A program made the translations under genes and the position numbers. Positions 1-6,814 of a stretch of DNA of 16,161 nucleotides are shown here, one piece after another; position 1 is the first letter of the stretch, and the number at the start of each line of letters is the position of its first letter. Source of the DNA: Betaproteobacteria bacterium (lineage in GTDB: Bacteria > Pseudomonadota > Gammaproteobacteria > Burkholderiales > SG8-39). The DNA lies in assembly GCA_012274205.1 (NCBI GenBank), contig JAAOZY010000329.1:1-16161 (forward strand). Direction: 5' to 3'. The notes under the pieces were generated by a model, which was not told where the DNA came from, ran no database searches, and saw nothing but the letters and a program-made list of their open reading frames with translations.

Positions 1-1
1 C

Positions 2-547
2 GGCACCATGCGGCACTGGGCGGAGAGCACTTCCAACTTCATGGAAGGCAAGGCGGCGATGATCTATGACGCCAATGTGTTCAAGTCGCTTTATGAGAAT
101 CCGAAGGAATCCAAGGTGGCCGGGAAAGTCGGCTACGCGGTCATCCCCGCCGGACCCAAGGGCCTGCAGCTGCCGCACGTGTCCAACTGGAGCCTGGTGA
201 TCGCCAAGAACAGCACACCCGAGCGCCAAAAGGCGGCGTGGCTGTTCGTGCAGTGGGCGACCAACAAGGACAATTGCCTCGGTGCGCTGCTGGCTGGCGT
301 GCCGTCCGGGCGCAAATCGTCCTGGGATTCCAAGGAATACAAGGCGAACGACAAGCAGCCGGACTGGACCGCGGCGACGATGCGCTCCTTCGACATCGGT
401 CAGGGCCAGTGGAATCCGCCGGTCATCAACGTTCCCGAAATCCGCGATATTACCGGCCAGGTGATTGTCGCCGCGATCGAGGGCAAGGACGTGCCCGAAG
501 CCGCCAGGAAAGCGGCGGAGTTGACGGACAAGAAGATGGAGCGCTGA
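2..547 (+). CDS. ABC transporter sugar-binding protein (family 1), C-terminal part
   Basis: This is the C-terminal ~180 residues of an extracellular solute-binding protein that captures a sugar in the periplasm for the permeases downstream. The reading frame is open to the left edge, so the N-terminus and signal peptide lie outside the window and the ATG at 8 is not a true start. Family-1 features visible are the stretch with MEGKAAMIYD, where the binding lobe returns to the hinge, then GYAVIPAGPKG, the hydrophobic SNWSLVIAKNS segment, and AAWLFVQWATNK, followed by a Lys-rich C-terminal helix. It ends in TGA. A GC-rich stem-loop follows before the MalF-type permease. The substrate cannot be read from the sequence. 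The mannonate/KDG enzymes downstream suggest a hexuronate, aldonate or uronate-containing oligosaccharide. Confidence 0.9.
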   Translation, partial: GTMRHWAESTSNFMEGKAAMIYDANVFKSLYENPKESKVAGKVGYAVIPAGPKGLQLPHVSNWSLVIAKNSTPERQKAAWLFVQWATNKDNCLGALLAGVPSGRKSSWDSKEYKANDKQPDWTAATMRSFDIGQGQWNPPVINVPEIRDITGQVIVAAIEGKDVPEAARKAAELTDKKMER

Positions 548-562
548 TTGGGCAAGGCCGGA

Positions 563-590
563 GCCGCCTCTGCCGGTACAGGCAGGCGGC
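563..590 (+). promoter_or_regulatory. GC-rich intercistronic stem-loop between binding protein and permease
   Basis: GCCGCC (563-568) pairs with GGCGGC (585-590), and TGCC (571-574) pairs with GGCA (581-584). A 2-nt bulge separates the helices and the loop is GGTACA. There is no U-tract, so it is not an intrinsic terminator. Such structures in binding-protein operons (the malE-malF spacer is the classic case) stabilise the upstream message and keep the binding protein in excess over the permeases. That role is inferred here. Confidence 0.45.
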
Positions 591-618
591 CCCGAATTTC
601 CCGGATGGATTAGCTTCC

Positions 619-1512
619 ATGACGACCGCCTTGGGCGCCGTTTCCCGCTACGTCGATCGACGTCAGCGCTTTTTCTTTCCCGCGCCCGCGGTGGCCGTCC
701 TGTTTCTGATCATCGTGCTTCCCATCGCCTTCAACCTCTACCTGATGTTCACCAAGTGGACCGTCGGGCTGGGGGAGCCGCGCTTCATCGGTTTCGACAA
801 TTTCGTCGAGCTCTGGGGCGACGAGCGCGTCTGGAACGGGGTGAAGGTGATGGTCTATTTCAGCGGTGCGAGCCTGGCGCTGGAGCTGGGGCTGGGCCTG
901 CTGATCGCAATCTACTTCAATCGCGCCTTCCGCGGCAGCGAGGCGGTGCAGGCAATCTACATCATTCCGTTTGCGGCGACGCCGGTCGCGGTCGCGCTGA
1001 TCTGGCGCATCATGCTCAATCCCGAAATCGGCGTGATCAACTACATGCTCACCAGCATCGGGCTTCCGCCCGGCCTGTGGGTCGCGAGTCCGAACGCCGT
1101 CATTCCGACGCTGGTCATGGTCGACGTGTGGAAATGGACGCCGATGATCACGCTGATCGTGCTCGCCGGCCTCAAGTCCCTGCCGCAGGACCCCTACGAG
1201 GCGGCGCGGATCGACGGCTGCAACGCGCTGCAGATCTTCTGGTACATCACCCTGCCGCTGATCCGGCCGGTGCTGATCGCGGCCCTGATGTTGCGCTCCC
1301 TGGACAATCTGAAGGAATTCGACATGATTTACACCATCACCCAGGGCGGGCCGGGCATCGCCTCGGAGACCTTGTATCTGTATTCGTACAACGTCAGCTT
1401 CGGCTTCTTCAAGGCCGGCTACGGCTCGGCGCTGATGGTGGTGGTGTTCCTGGTGGTGCTGGTGTTCAACGTGATCATGAACCGCCTGCGCCGCGACGCC
1501 CCGGCCGTTTGA
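619..1512 (+). CDS. ABC transporter permease, MalF/UgpA type
   Basis: This is an inner-membrane permease subunit of a binding-protein-dependent sugar importer, about 297 residues from the ATG at 619. The frame is open further upstream into the binding-protein gene, but 619 fits: it gives a short cytoplasmic N-terminus, then a hydrophobic helix at about residues 19-42 and further segments at about 75-100, 112-132, 160-185, 215-225 and 270-290. The EAA loop that docks on the ATPase is clear at residues 194-217 (EAARIDG followed by LPLIRP). Ribosome binding is weak (GGA triplets at 603-609), consistent with translational or mRNA-level damping after the stem-loop. The second permease starts 13 bp downstream. 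Family identity is firm; substrate is inferred from context. Confidence 0.95.
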   Translation: MTTALGAVSRYVDRRQRFFFPAPAVAVLFLIIVLPIAFNLYLMFTKWTVGLGEPRFIGFDNFVELWGDERVWNGVKVMVYFSGASLALELGLGLLIAIYFNRAFRGSEAVQAIYIIPFAATPVAVALIWRIMLNPEIGVINYMLTSIGLPPGLWVASPNAVIPTLVMVDVWKWTPMITLIVLAGLKSLPQDPYEAARIDGCNALQIFWYITLPLIRPVLIAALMLRSLDNLKEFDMIYTITQGGPGIASETLYLYSYNVSFGFFKAGYGSALMVVVFLVVLVFNVIMNRLRRDAPAV

Positions 1513-1525
1513 AGCGGGAGAGCGC

Positions 1526-2353
1526 ATGACTGCCGCCCGGACCAGCAAGACCGTCAGATCGATCCTGTTCTACGCGGGCGCGATCGCCTTGTGCGCGCCG
1601 CCGCTGTTTGTGTTCATCTGGATGATCATGACCGGCCTCAAGACCGGCGTGCAGAACATCTCCTACCCGCCGGAGTTCATTTTTCTGCCGACGCTGGAGA
1701 ACTTCCGCGCGGTGTTCCAGCAGTACAACTTCTTCCGCTACCTGATGAACAGCCTCATCATCGCCACCCTGGCGACGGCGGTCTCGCTCATCCTCGGATT
1801 GCCGGCGGCGTATTCCATCGCCAAGTACCGGCAGGGAAAGATCGGCGTGCTGATCCTGATCGCGCGCATGACGCCTTTCGTGAGCTATCTGCTGCCCTGG
1901 TACATCATCTTCCGCTATCTGAAGCTGATCGATACCTACACTGCCCTGACCATCACCCACCTGATCATCACCATGCCGATGGTGATCTGGCTGATGGTGT
2001 CTTTTTTCTAGAGCATGCCCTCCGAGCTGGAGGATGCCGCGATGATCGACGGCTGTTCGCGCTGGCAGAGCTTCATCAGGATCGTGCTGCCGCTGATGCG
2101 CAACGGCATCGCCACCGCGGCGATCATGTCCTTCATATTTTCATGGAATCAGTTCCTGTTTTCGCTGATTCTCTCCGGTCCCAAGACCAAGACCGTGCCG
2201 GTGGCGGTGTACAACTTCATTTCCTACGGCAAGATCGACTGGGCCGGCATCGGCGCCGCGGCGACACTGATCGTGCTGCCGGTTTCGATTTTCGCGTTCT
2301 TCGTGCGCAAGTCCATTGTCCAGGGCCTGACCATGGGCGCGCTGAAGGACTGA
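1526..2353 (+). pseudogene. ABC transporter permease, MalG type, interrupted by in-frame TAG
   Basis: This would be the second permease of the importer. The frame is collinear over 275 codons, the usual MalG length, except for a TAG at 2009-2011 (codon 162). The first part (161 residues, start ATG 1526 with GGGAG at 1516-1520) carries the first four or so membrane segments and ends WLMVSFF. The second part resumes in the same frame with SMPSELEDAAMIDG, which is the start of the EAA loop that contacts the ATPase. Homologues normally have Glu, Gln or another residue at this position, and one base change (GAG or CAG to TAG) explains the stop. An ATG at 2015 could allow reinitiation and give a 112-residue C-terminal half, but no Shine-Dalgarno precedes it. 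No other lesion is seen, so it is recent, a sequencing error, or read through. Confidence 0.85.
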
Positions 2354-2367
2354 AAGGCGCATACAGC

Positions 2368-3432
2368 ATGAAGATGACTTTTCGCTGGTACGGCGAATCC
2401 GACCCGGTCAGGCTCGAATACATACGCCAGATTCCGGGCCTGTACGGCATCGTGTCCGCCATCTACGAGGTGCCGGCGGGTGAAGTGTGGCCGATGGAAA
2501 AGTTGCAGGCGCTGCGCGCGCGCATCGAAGCTGCAGGCCTCAGATTCGAGGTGGTGGAAAGCGTGCCGGTGCACGAGGACATCAAGCTCGGCAAGCCCGC
2601 ACGCGATCGCCTGATCGCCAATTTCCAGCAGAACATCCGCAACTGCGCCGCCGTCGGCGTGAAAGTGATCTGCTACAACTTCATGCCGGTATTCGACTGG
2701 ACGCGCACCGAGATGGCCAAAGCCCTGCCCGACGGCTCGCATACGCTGGCCTTCGACGCCAAAGCGGTCGCGCGCATCGATCCGGAGCAGGGCATTTCAC
2801 TGCCGGGCTGGGATGCGAGCTACAAGCCGGAACAGCTGCGCAGCCTGCTGGAAGAATACCGCTCGGTGGACGAAGCAGCGCTGTGGCGCAACCTCGAGTA
2901 CTTCCTCAGGGCCATCGTTCCGGTCGCCGAAGAAGCTGGAATCAGGATGGCGATGCACCCGGACGACCCGCCGCGGCCGATATTCGGCCTGCCGCGCATC
3001 GTCAAGAACCGCGACGACCTGGCGCGCCTGCTCAAGCTGGTCGATACGCCCGCCAACGGGCTCACGCTGTGCTCGGGCTCGCTCGGCGCGGATGCGCACA
3101 ACAGCATCGAAGCGCTGGTGCGCGAGTTCGGTGGCGCAGGCCGCATCCATTTCGCGCACCTGCGCAATGTAAAAGTGGAGTCCGACGGCAGCTTCCACGA
3201 AACCGGCCACCGCTCCGCCGATGGTTCTCTGGACATGGCGGCCATCGTCAAGGCCTACCACGATGTTGGCTTCGATGGTTACGTGCGTCCGGATCACGGC
3301 CGCATGATCTGGGGCGAGACCGGCAAACCCGGCTACGGCCTGTACGATCGCGCGCTGGGCGCGGTGTACTTGAACGGTTTGTGGGAAGCATGCAGCAGGT
3401 TCGCCGGCCCGGGCAGCGCGCGCGCCCGGTGA
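2368..3432 (+). CDS. uxuA: mannonate dehydratase
   Basis: Cytoplasmic enzyme converting D-mannonate to 2-keto-3-deoxy-D-gluconate (KDG) in hexuronate breakdown. The product is 354 residues, slightly shorter than E. coli UxuA (394) and normal for the shorter bacterial form. It opens with FRWYGESDPV, typical of the family, and has a TIM-barrel xylose-isomerase-like pattern. Candidate metal ligands are visible as His197 (MHPDDPP), Cys235 (LCSGSLG), His264 (AHLRN) and Asp309 (RPDHGR), matching the known His-Cys-His-Asp set. The ATG at 2368 follows AAAGG at 2353-2357. It begins 14 bp after the permease frame ends, so it is probably co-transcribed with the transporter and processes what is imported. 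It converges on kdgK. Confidence 0.96.
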   Translation: MKMTFRWYGESDPVRLEYIRQIPGLYGIVSAIYEVPAGEVWPMEKLQALRARIEAAGLRFEVVESVPVHEDIKLGKPARDRLIANFQQNIRNCAAVGVKVICYNFMPVFDWTRTEMAKALPDGSHTLAFDAKAVARIDPEQGISLPGWDASYKPEQLRSLLEEYRSVDEAALWRNLEYFLRAIVPVAEEAGIRMAMHPDDPPRPIFGLPRIVKNRDDLARLLKLVDTPANGLTLCSGSLGADAHNSIEALVREFGGAGRIHFAHLRNVKVESDGSFHETGHRSADGSLDMAAIVKAYHDVGFDGYVRPDHGRMIWGETGKPGYGLYDRALGAVYLNGLWEACSRFAGPGSARAR

Positions 3433-3447
3433 TGCATCGACATTTGC

Positions 3448-3479
3448 GCCGCAGGCCATGGGCGCGCGGGCGCTGCGGC
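3448..3479. terminator. Possible stem-loop between convergent uxuA and kdgK
   Basis: GCCGCAG (3448-3454) and CTGCGGC (3473-3479) are exact 7-bp inverted arms around a G/C-rich 18-nt loop in the 65-bp gap between two gene ends. There is no U-tract on either side. It is placed where a shared terminator would be expected but could equally be chance in GC-rich DNA. Confidence 0.25.
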
Positions 3480-3497
3480 CGTCATTCGCAACACACT

Positions 3498-4427
3498 TCA
3501 GAGCAGGGCTTGGACGGCCGCAGGGCGGGGCAGCGGGGCTACGGCACCGAAGCCCTGAATCGCCAGGGCCGCTGCCGCATTGGCATAGCGCGCGGCGTCG
3601 AACAGGTTTGCGCCCTGCGCCATGCGGGCCAGCAGATTGCCGGCAAAGCAGTCGCCGGCGCCGGTGGCGTCGATCGGTTTCGCCGCGTGGCCGGCGATGC
3701 GCTCGCGCCGTGTCCCGTCGCTAGCCCGCGCGCCGTCGCGGCCGAGTTTCAACACCACCGCCTTCGCGCCCAGCGCATGGCCCCAGTCGATGATTGCATC
3801 CGGCTGGTCCAGTCCGCGCAGGCTCATCGCGTCCTCCAGGCTGGGCAGGAAGATGTCGCTCATCGCAACGGCTTCTTCGATGCAGGCGCGCGCGCGCGCC
3901 AGCGGCCAGAGTCCGAGCCGAAGATTGGCGTCGAAGGACACCAGCGCGCCCGCGTCGCGCGCGAGCTGCATGGCTGCGAACACGGTGTCGCAGGCGCTGG
4001 CGGAGATGGCCATGGAAATTCCGGAGACGTGCAGGGTCTTGCTCGTGCGCAGCCTGTCTTGCGCCCTGCCCTCACGCAGCCACAAGGGCGACATCCGGCT
4101 GGCTGCCGACCCGGCACGCAGGTAACTGAACTCGTGGCCGCTGCTACCATGGGTTACGAAGTACACGCCGCTGGGGTGGCTGGCGTCGGTTTCGATTGCT
4201 GCGGTGTCGACGCCTTCTTCCCGCCACAGGGAAAGCAGCGATGTTCCGAATTCGTCCGCGCCCACGCGCGTCAGGTAGGCGCAGCGGGCGCCGGCCCGGG
4301 CGGCCGCAACGACCGCATTGCTGGTGTCGCCCCCGAATCCCCGCAGGTAGGCGGGCTGGCCTGCCTTGGTCTGGTTGAACTCCACCATGCCTTCGCCCAG
4401 TGCAACGACGTCAAAGGTCTTTTCCAT
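3498..4427 (-). CDS. kdgK: 2-keto-3-deoxygluconate kinase (PfkB family)
   Basis: Cytoplasmic sugar kinase that phosphorylates KDG to KDPG with ATP, the step between uxuA and eda. It has 309 residues, normal for KdgK. The N-terminus reads VVALGEGMVEF. The PfkB family-1 signature region is GGDTSNAVVAAARAGA (from residue 32). The second signature is DATGAGDCFAG at 253-263, giving Asp259 as the catalytic base and the GAGD anion hole. The start is ATG at 4427; ribosome binding is weak. It lies on the strand opposite uxuA and diverges from eda across a 114-bp gap, so kdgK and eda may share control. Fructokinase or another PfkB kinase is possible from sequence alone, but the flanking genes make KdgK strongly preferred. 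Confidence 0.93.
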   Translation of the reverse strand: MEKTFDVVALGEGMVEFNQTKAGQPAYLRGFGGDTSNAVVAAARAGARCAYLTRVGADEFGTSLLSLWREEGVDTAAIETDASHPSGVYFVTHGSSGHEFSYLRAGSAASRMSPLWLREGRAQDRLRTSKTLHVSGISMAISASACDTVFAAMQLARDAGALVSFDANLRLGLWPLARARACIEEAVAMSDIFLPSLEDAMSLRGLDQPDAIIDWGHALGAKAVVLKLGRDGARASDGTRRERIAGHAAKPIDATGAGDCFAGNLLARMAQGANLFDAARYANAAAALAIQGFGAVAPLPRPAAVQALL

Positions 4428-4541
4428 GAGCCCGATCGAATGTGTGTCTGCGAATGCGTGTCTGCCTTATCGTCGTATGATGCGCCAAACGCCCTGCCGC
4501 GTCCGCGGCGGTGTGACTGATTATAGACGGGAGATCGATCG
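4428..4541. promoter_or_regulatory. Divergent kdgK/eda control region
   Basis: This 114-bp gap must hold both promoters. On the plus strand a weak -10-like TATAGA lies at 4522-4527 just ahead of the eda ribosome site GGGAG (4529-4533). No convincing -35 was found on either strand. An imperfect dyad around 4470-4482 (ATCGTcgTATGAT) is a weak operator candidate for a GntR- or LacI-type hexuronate regulator. No regulator gene is present in the window. Confidence 0.35.
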
Positions 4542-5231
4542 ATGGCTGCCAAAGATCGGATGGCGGTTCTGCGCGCAATAATGGAGCAGGGGGTGATTCC
4601 AGTCTTCTACCATCCCGACGCCGAACTGTGCGCCAAGGTCATACAGGCTTGCGCCGACGGCGGCGCAAAATGTGTCGAGTTCACCAATCGCGGCGAATTC
4701 GCCGCGCAGGTATTCCTCGATCTGGCCCGGCACTTTGCCAAGGCGGATGCGTCGGTGATCCTCGGCGCGGGCAGCGTCGTCGATGCGCCGACTGCCGCAA
4801 TCTATATTTCATACGGTGCGAAATTCGTCGTCGGGCCGAGCGTCAATGCGGAGCTTGCCAGGCTTTGCAACCGTCGCGGCATTCCCTACAGCCCCGGCTG
4901 CGGCTCGGCCACGGAAATCGGCGACGCGCAGGAACTTGGCTGCGAAATCGTCAAACTATTCCCGGGTTCCTCGGTGGGTGGGCCCGAATTCGTCAGGAGC
5001 GTGATGGCACCGATGCCCTGGACGCGCATCATGCCGACCGGCGGTGTGGAACCCACTGAAACGTCATTGCGCGAATGGTTCGGCGCCGGCATCGTGGCCT
5101 GCGGTATCGGCTCCAAACTGATCACCAAAGCACTGCTGGATGCGCGCGACTACAAAGGCATCGAAGAGGGCGTGCGCAGGACGCTGCGCTTGATCGAGCT
5201 CATCCGCGCCGGGCAGAATGAAGGGAAGTAG
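4542..5231 (+). CDS. eda: KDPG aldolase
   Basis: Cytoplasmic class I aldolase that splits 2-keto-3-deoxy-6-phosphogluconate into pyruvate and glyceraldehyde-3-phosphate, the last step of the Entner-Doudoroff lower branch. The protein has 229 residues, slightly longer than E. coli Eda (213). The Schiff-base lysine is Lys138 in VKLFPGS. Glu46 and Arg50 in VEFTNRG match the catalytic Glu45/Arg49 positions of the E. coli enzyme. GAGSV (75-79) and the phosphate-binding TGGV (166-169) are also visible. ATG 4542 has GGGAG 8 bases upstream. It completes the uxuA-kdgK-eda route. Many homologues are annotated as bifunctional with 4-hydroxy-2-oxoglutarate aldolase, which cannot be excluded. It ends with TAG, showing that amber is a normal stop here. 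Confidence 0.94.
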   Translation: MAAKDRMAVLRAIMEQGVIPVFYHPDAELCAKVIQACADGGAKCVEFTNRGEFAAQVFLDLARHFAKADASVILGAGSVVDAPTAAIYISYGAKFVVGPSVNAELARLCNRRGIPYSPGCGSATEIGDAQELGCEIVKLFPGSSVGGPEFVRSVMAPMPWTRIMPTGGVEPTETSLREWFGAGIVACGIGSKLITKALLDARDYKGIEEGVRRTLRLIELIRAGQNEGK

Positions 5232-5467
5232 GCCGACGCGCCCATCTGCAGAAAGCTGACGATGAAACTGCGGTCGGCCGCGCTCAACTGCCGCCGGCGG
5301 AACTGCCGGGGGACAGATTGGGCGCGGAATCGACGAATCGGAACAATAGCGTCGGCGCGTGCCAGCCCGGCGCCAGTCTCCTGCGTCAGCGCGACTGCAT
5401 TCAAACGACCCGGACCGCTTCGATGGTCGCTCTATAATGACGCCTTTCCCTTAGCCGCCGTCTCCGC
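5232..5467. promoter_or_regulatory. Gene-free 236 bp with consensus -10 for the EamA transporter
   Basis: No convincing gene was found. A perfect TATAAT lies at 5433-5438, about 30 bp before the exporter start, with only a poor -35 (CGGACC at 5411-5416, 16-bp spacer). At the left end GGCCGAC (5231-5237) and GTCGGCC (5273-5279) are inverted with a 35-nt gap, possibly a structure closing the eda transcript. There is no U-tract. The open frames crossing this gap have no recognisable similarity. Confidence 0.4.
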
Positions 5468-6397
5468 TTGCGCCAGAGCCCAGCCCTAGACCGGGTATCG
5501 CCTTACCTGCTGCTCGCCGCCACCATCCTGTTCTGGGCATTGAACTGGATCGCCGGGCGGGCGCTGCGTGACGAGGTGCCTGCCTATTCGCTCACGTTCT
5601 GGCGCTGGCTGATCGCGAGCGTGCTGCTGCTGCCTTTCGCCTGGCCGCATTTGGTGCGCGGCTGGCCGGCGATGCGCCGCGCCTGGCGTGTCATGCTCGC
5701 GCTCGGCGTGCTCGGCACGACTTTCTGCAATCTGACTTCGTACCTCGGACTCAAATACACCACCGCCGTCAGCGGCTCCATCCTCAATTCCTTCGTGCCG
5801 GTGATCATCATCGCCATATCCTGGGCCTTCCTCGGCCAGCGGCTGCGCGCCTCGCAATGGGTGGGTGTCGCCGTTTCGCTTGCCGGCGTGCTGACCATCG
5901 TCGGACGCGGCGACCCGATGGTCATCCTGTCGCTCTCCCTGAACATCGGCGACCTGTGGATTCTCGGCTCGATGCTGCTGTGGGCGCTGTATACCGTATG
6001 CCTGCGCTGGCGTCCGCCCGAACTGCATCCGCTCGCCCTGCTTGGCGCAAACGCGATAGTGGGGGTGGCGGCGATGCTGCCGCTGTACCTGTGGTCGCTG
6101 GCGCAGGGCCTGGTCATCACCTGGACGCCGGGCGCCGTGGCCGGGCTTGCCTACGTCGGCGTGTTCCCGTCGGTGCTCGGATACATCTTCTGGAACAATG
6201 CGGTCATGCGCGTCGGCCCGAACAAGGCCGGCATGTTCATGCACCTGATGCCGGTGTTCGCGAGTCTGCTGGCGATTGCTTTTCTCGGAGAGCAGCTGCA
6301 CCTGTTCCACGTCGCCGGCATGGCGATGATCCTGGCCGGCATCTGGCTCACCAGCCGCAGCGACAATCCTGAAGCCATGGCGGGGATGGAAAATTGA
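5468..6397 (+). CDS. DMT superfamily (EamA) transporter
   Basis: Inner-membrane exporter or permease of the drug/metabolite transporter superfamily, 309 residues with about ten hydrophobic segments arranged as two EamA repeats. The first begins SPYLLLAATILFWALNW and contains the typical RWLIASVLLLPFAWP helix. The second begins at about residue 155 (GDLWILGSMLLWALYTV), with NNAVMRVGPNKAGMFMHLMPVF and a terminal AGMAMILAGIWL. The only usable start is TTG at 5468, since the frame closes upstream at 5438-5440. No Shine-Dalgarno is seen and the predicted leader is only about 20-25 nt. Substrate is unknown; family members move amino acids, nucleobases or metabolites. It stands as a single gene, converging closely (16 bp) on dodecin. 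Confidence 0.88.
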   Translation: MRQSPALDRVSPYLLLAATILFWALNWIAGRALRDEVPAYSLTFWRWLIASVLLLPFAWPHLVRGWPAMRRAWRVMLALGVLGTTFCNLTSYLGLKYTTAVSGSILNSFVPVIIIAISWAFLGQRLRASQWVGVAVSLAGVLTIVGRGDPMVILSLSLNIGDLWILGSMLLWALYTVCLRWRPPELHPLALLGANAIVGVAAMLPLYLWSLAQGLVITWTPGAVAGLAYVGVFPSVLGYIFWNNAVMRVGPNKAGMFMHLMPVFASLLAIAFLGEQLHLFHVAGMAMILAGIWLTSRSDNPEAMAGMEN

Positions 6398-6413
6398 ATG
6401 CCGCGGCAGGCGC

Positions 6414-6623
6414 TCATTCTTCCAGGGTGAAACCGACCTTGATGGTCACCTGCCAGTGGGCGACTTTGCCTTTTTCCACGTGGCCGCGCGTCTCCATCAC
6501 CTCGAACCAGTGGATGTTGCGCACCGTCAGCGATGCCTTGGCGATGGCGCCATTGACGGCGTCCTCGATGTCCTTGGTCGACGATCCGGTGAGTTCGATA
6601 TGCTTGTAGACGTGATTGCTCAT
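6414..6623 (-). CDS. dodecin (flavin-binding storage protein)
   Basis: Small dodecameric protein (69 residues, full family length) that binds and buffers riboflavin, FMN or FAD in the cytoplasm, limiting flavin photochemistry. It opens MSNHVYKHIELTGSS and has the conserved beta strands NIHWFEVMETRGHV and VAHWQVTIKVGF. Trp39 and Gln58 correspond to the Trp and Gln that sandwich flavin in characterised dodecins. ATG at 6623 is preceded by a strong AAGGAG with 7-nt spacing. It is monocistronic. Its upstream region holds two dyads and a candidate promoter that overlaps one of them, so regulated expression is likely. Confidence 0.96.
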   Translation of the reverse strand: MSNHVYKHIELTGSSTKDIEDAVNGAIAKASLTVRNIHWFEVMETRGHVEKGKVAHWQVTIKVGFTLEE

Positions 6624-6685
6624 GCTGGTCTCCTTGAAAAGCGCCCGCTGCCGGTGCTGCCACGCGCAGTAAGAGTCGGTTGCAT

Positions 6686-6709
6686 TATGAGGGGATGCAT
6701 CCCCTCATA
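6686..6709. promoter_or_regulatory. Perfect 24-bp palindrome upstream of dodecin/MATE
   Basis: TATGAGGGGATG is followed immediately by its exact reverse complement with no spacer, centred between the divergent dodecin and MATE genes. A zero-spacer dyad of this size is typical of a dimeric repressor operator. As RNA it could also form a hairpin. The flanking bases (6685 and 6710) do not extend the symmetry. Confidence 0.55.
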
Positions 6710-6732
6710 CTCCCCTAAGTCAGGCCTTGCAA
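6704..6732 (-). promoter_or_regulatory. Candidate dodecin promoter
   Basis: On the minus strand TTGCAA (6732-6727) is followed after 17 bp by TATGAG (6709-6704), 4 of 6 to the -10 consensus. The predicted start falls inside the 24-bp palindrome, and the -35 lies in the second inverted repeat. A bound regulator at either dyad would block it. Match strength is moderate. Confidence 0.4.
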
Positions 6733-6746
6733 AATTCATTTTGCAA
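6727..6746. promoter_or_regulatory. 20-bp inverted repeat (9-bp arms, 2-bp spacer)
   Basis: TTGCAAAAT and ATTTTGCAA are exact inverted arms around TC. It lies 17 bp from the larger palindrome and is unrelated to it in sequence, so two different binding proteins may act here. AT-rich arms inside GC-rich surroundings argue against chance. Confidence 0.5.
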
Positions 6747-6814
6747 CGGGTTCTGACAGCGCAATTGTCCATCATTTCGGCTGCCAGCGGCGCGCGCGTT
6801 GGCGCGCCGGCGCA

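Noticed and set aside
2009..2011. TAG recoding (pyrrolysine or genome-wide amber reassignment) in the permease
   Set aside because: eda, the MATE gene and ybhS in the same window end with TAG at natural family lengths, and this transporter family has no known need for a special residue there.
5232..5467. Frames in the eda-exporter gap (for example minus 5150-5404, plus 5262-5489)
   Set aside because: No recognisable domain or ribosome site; they overlap real genes or the exporter promoter.
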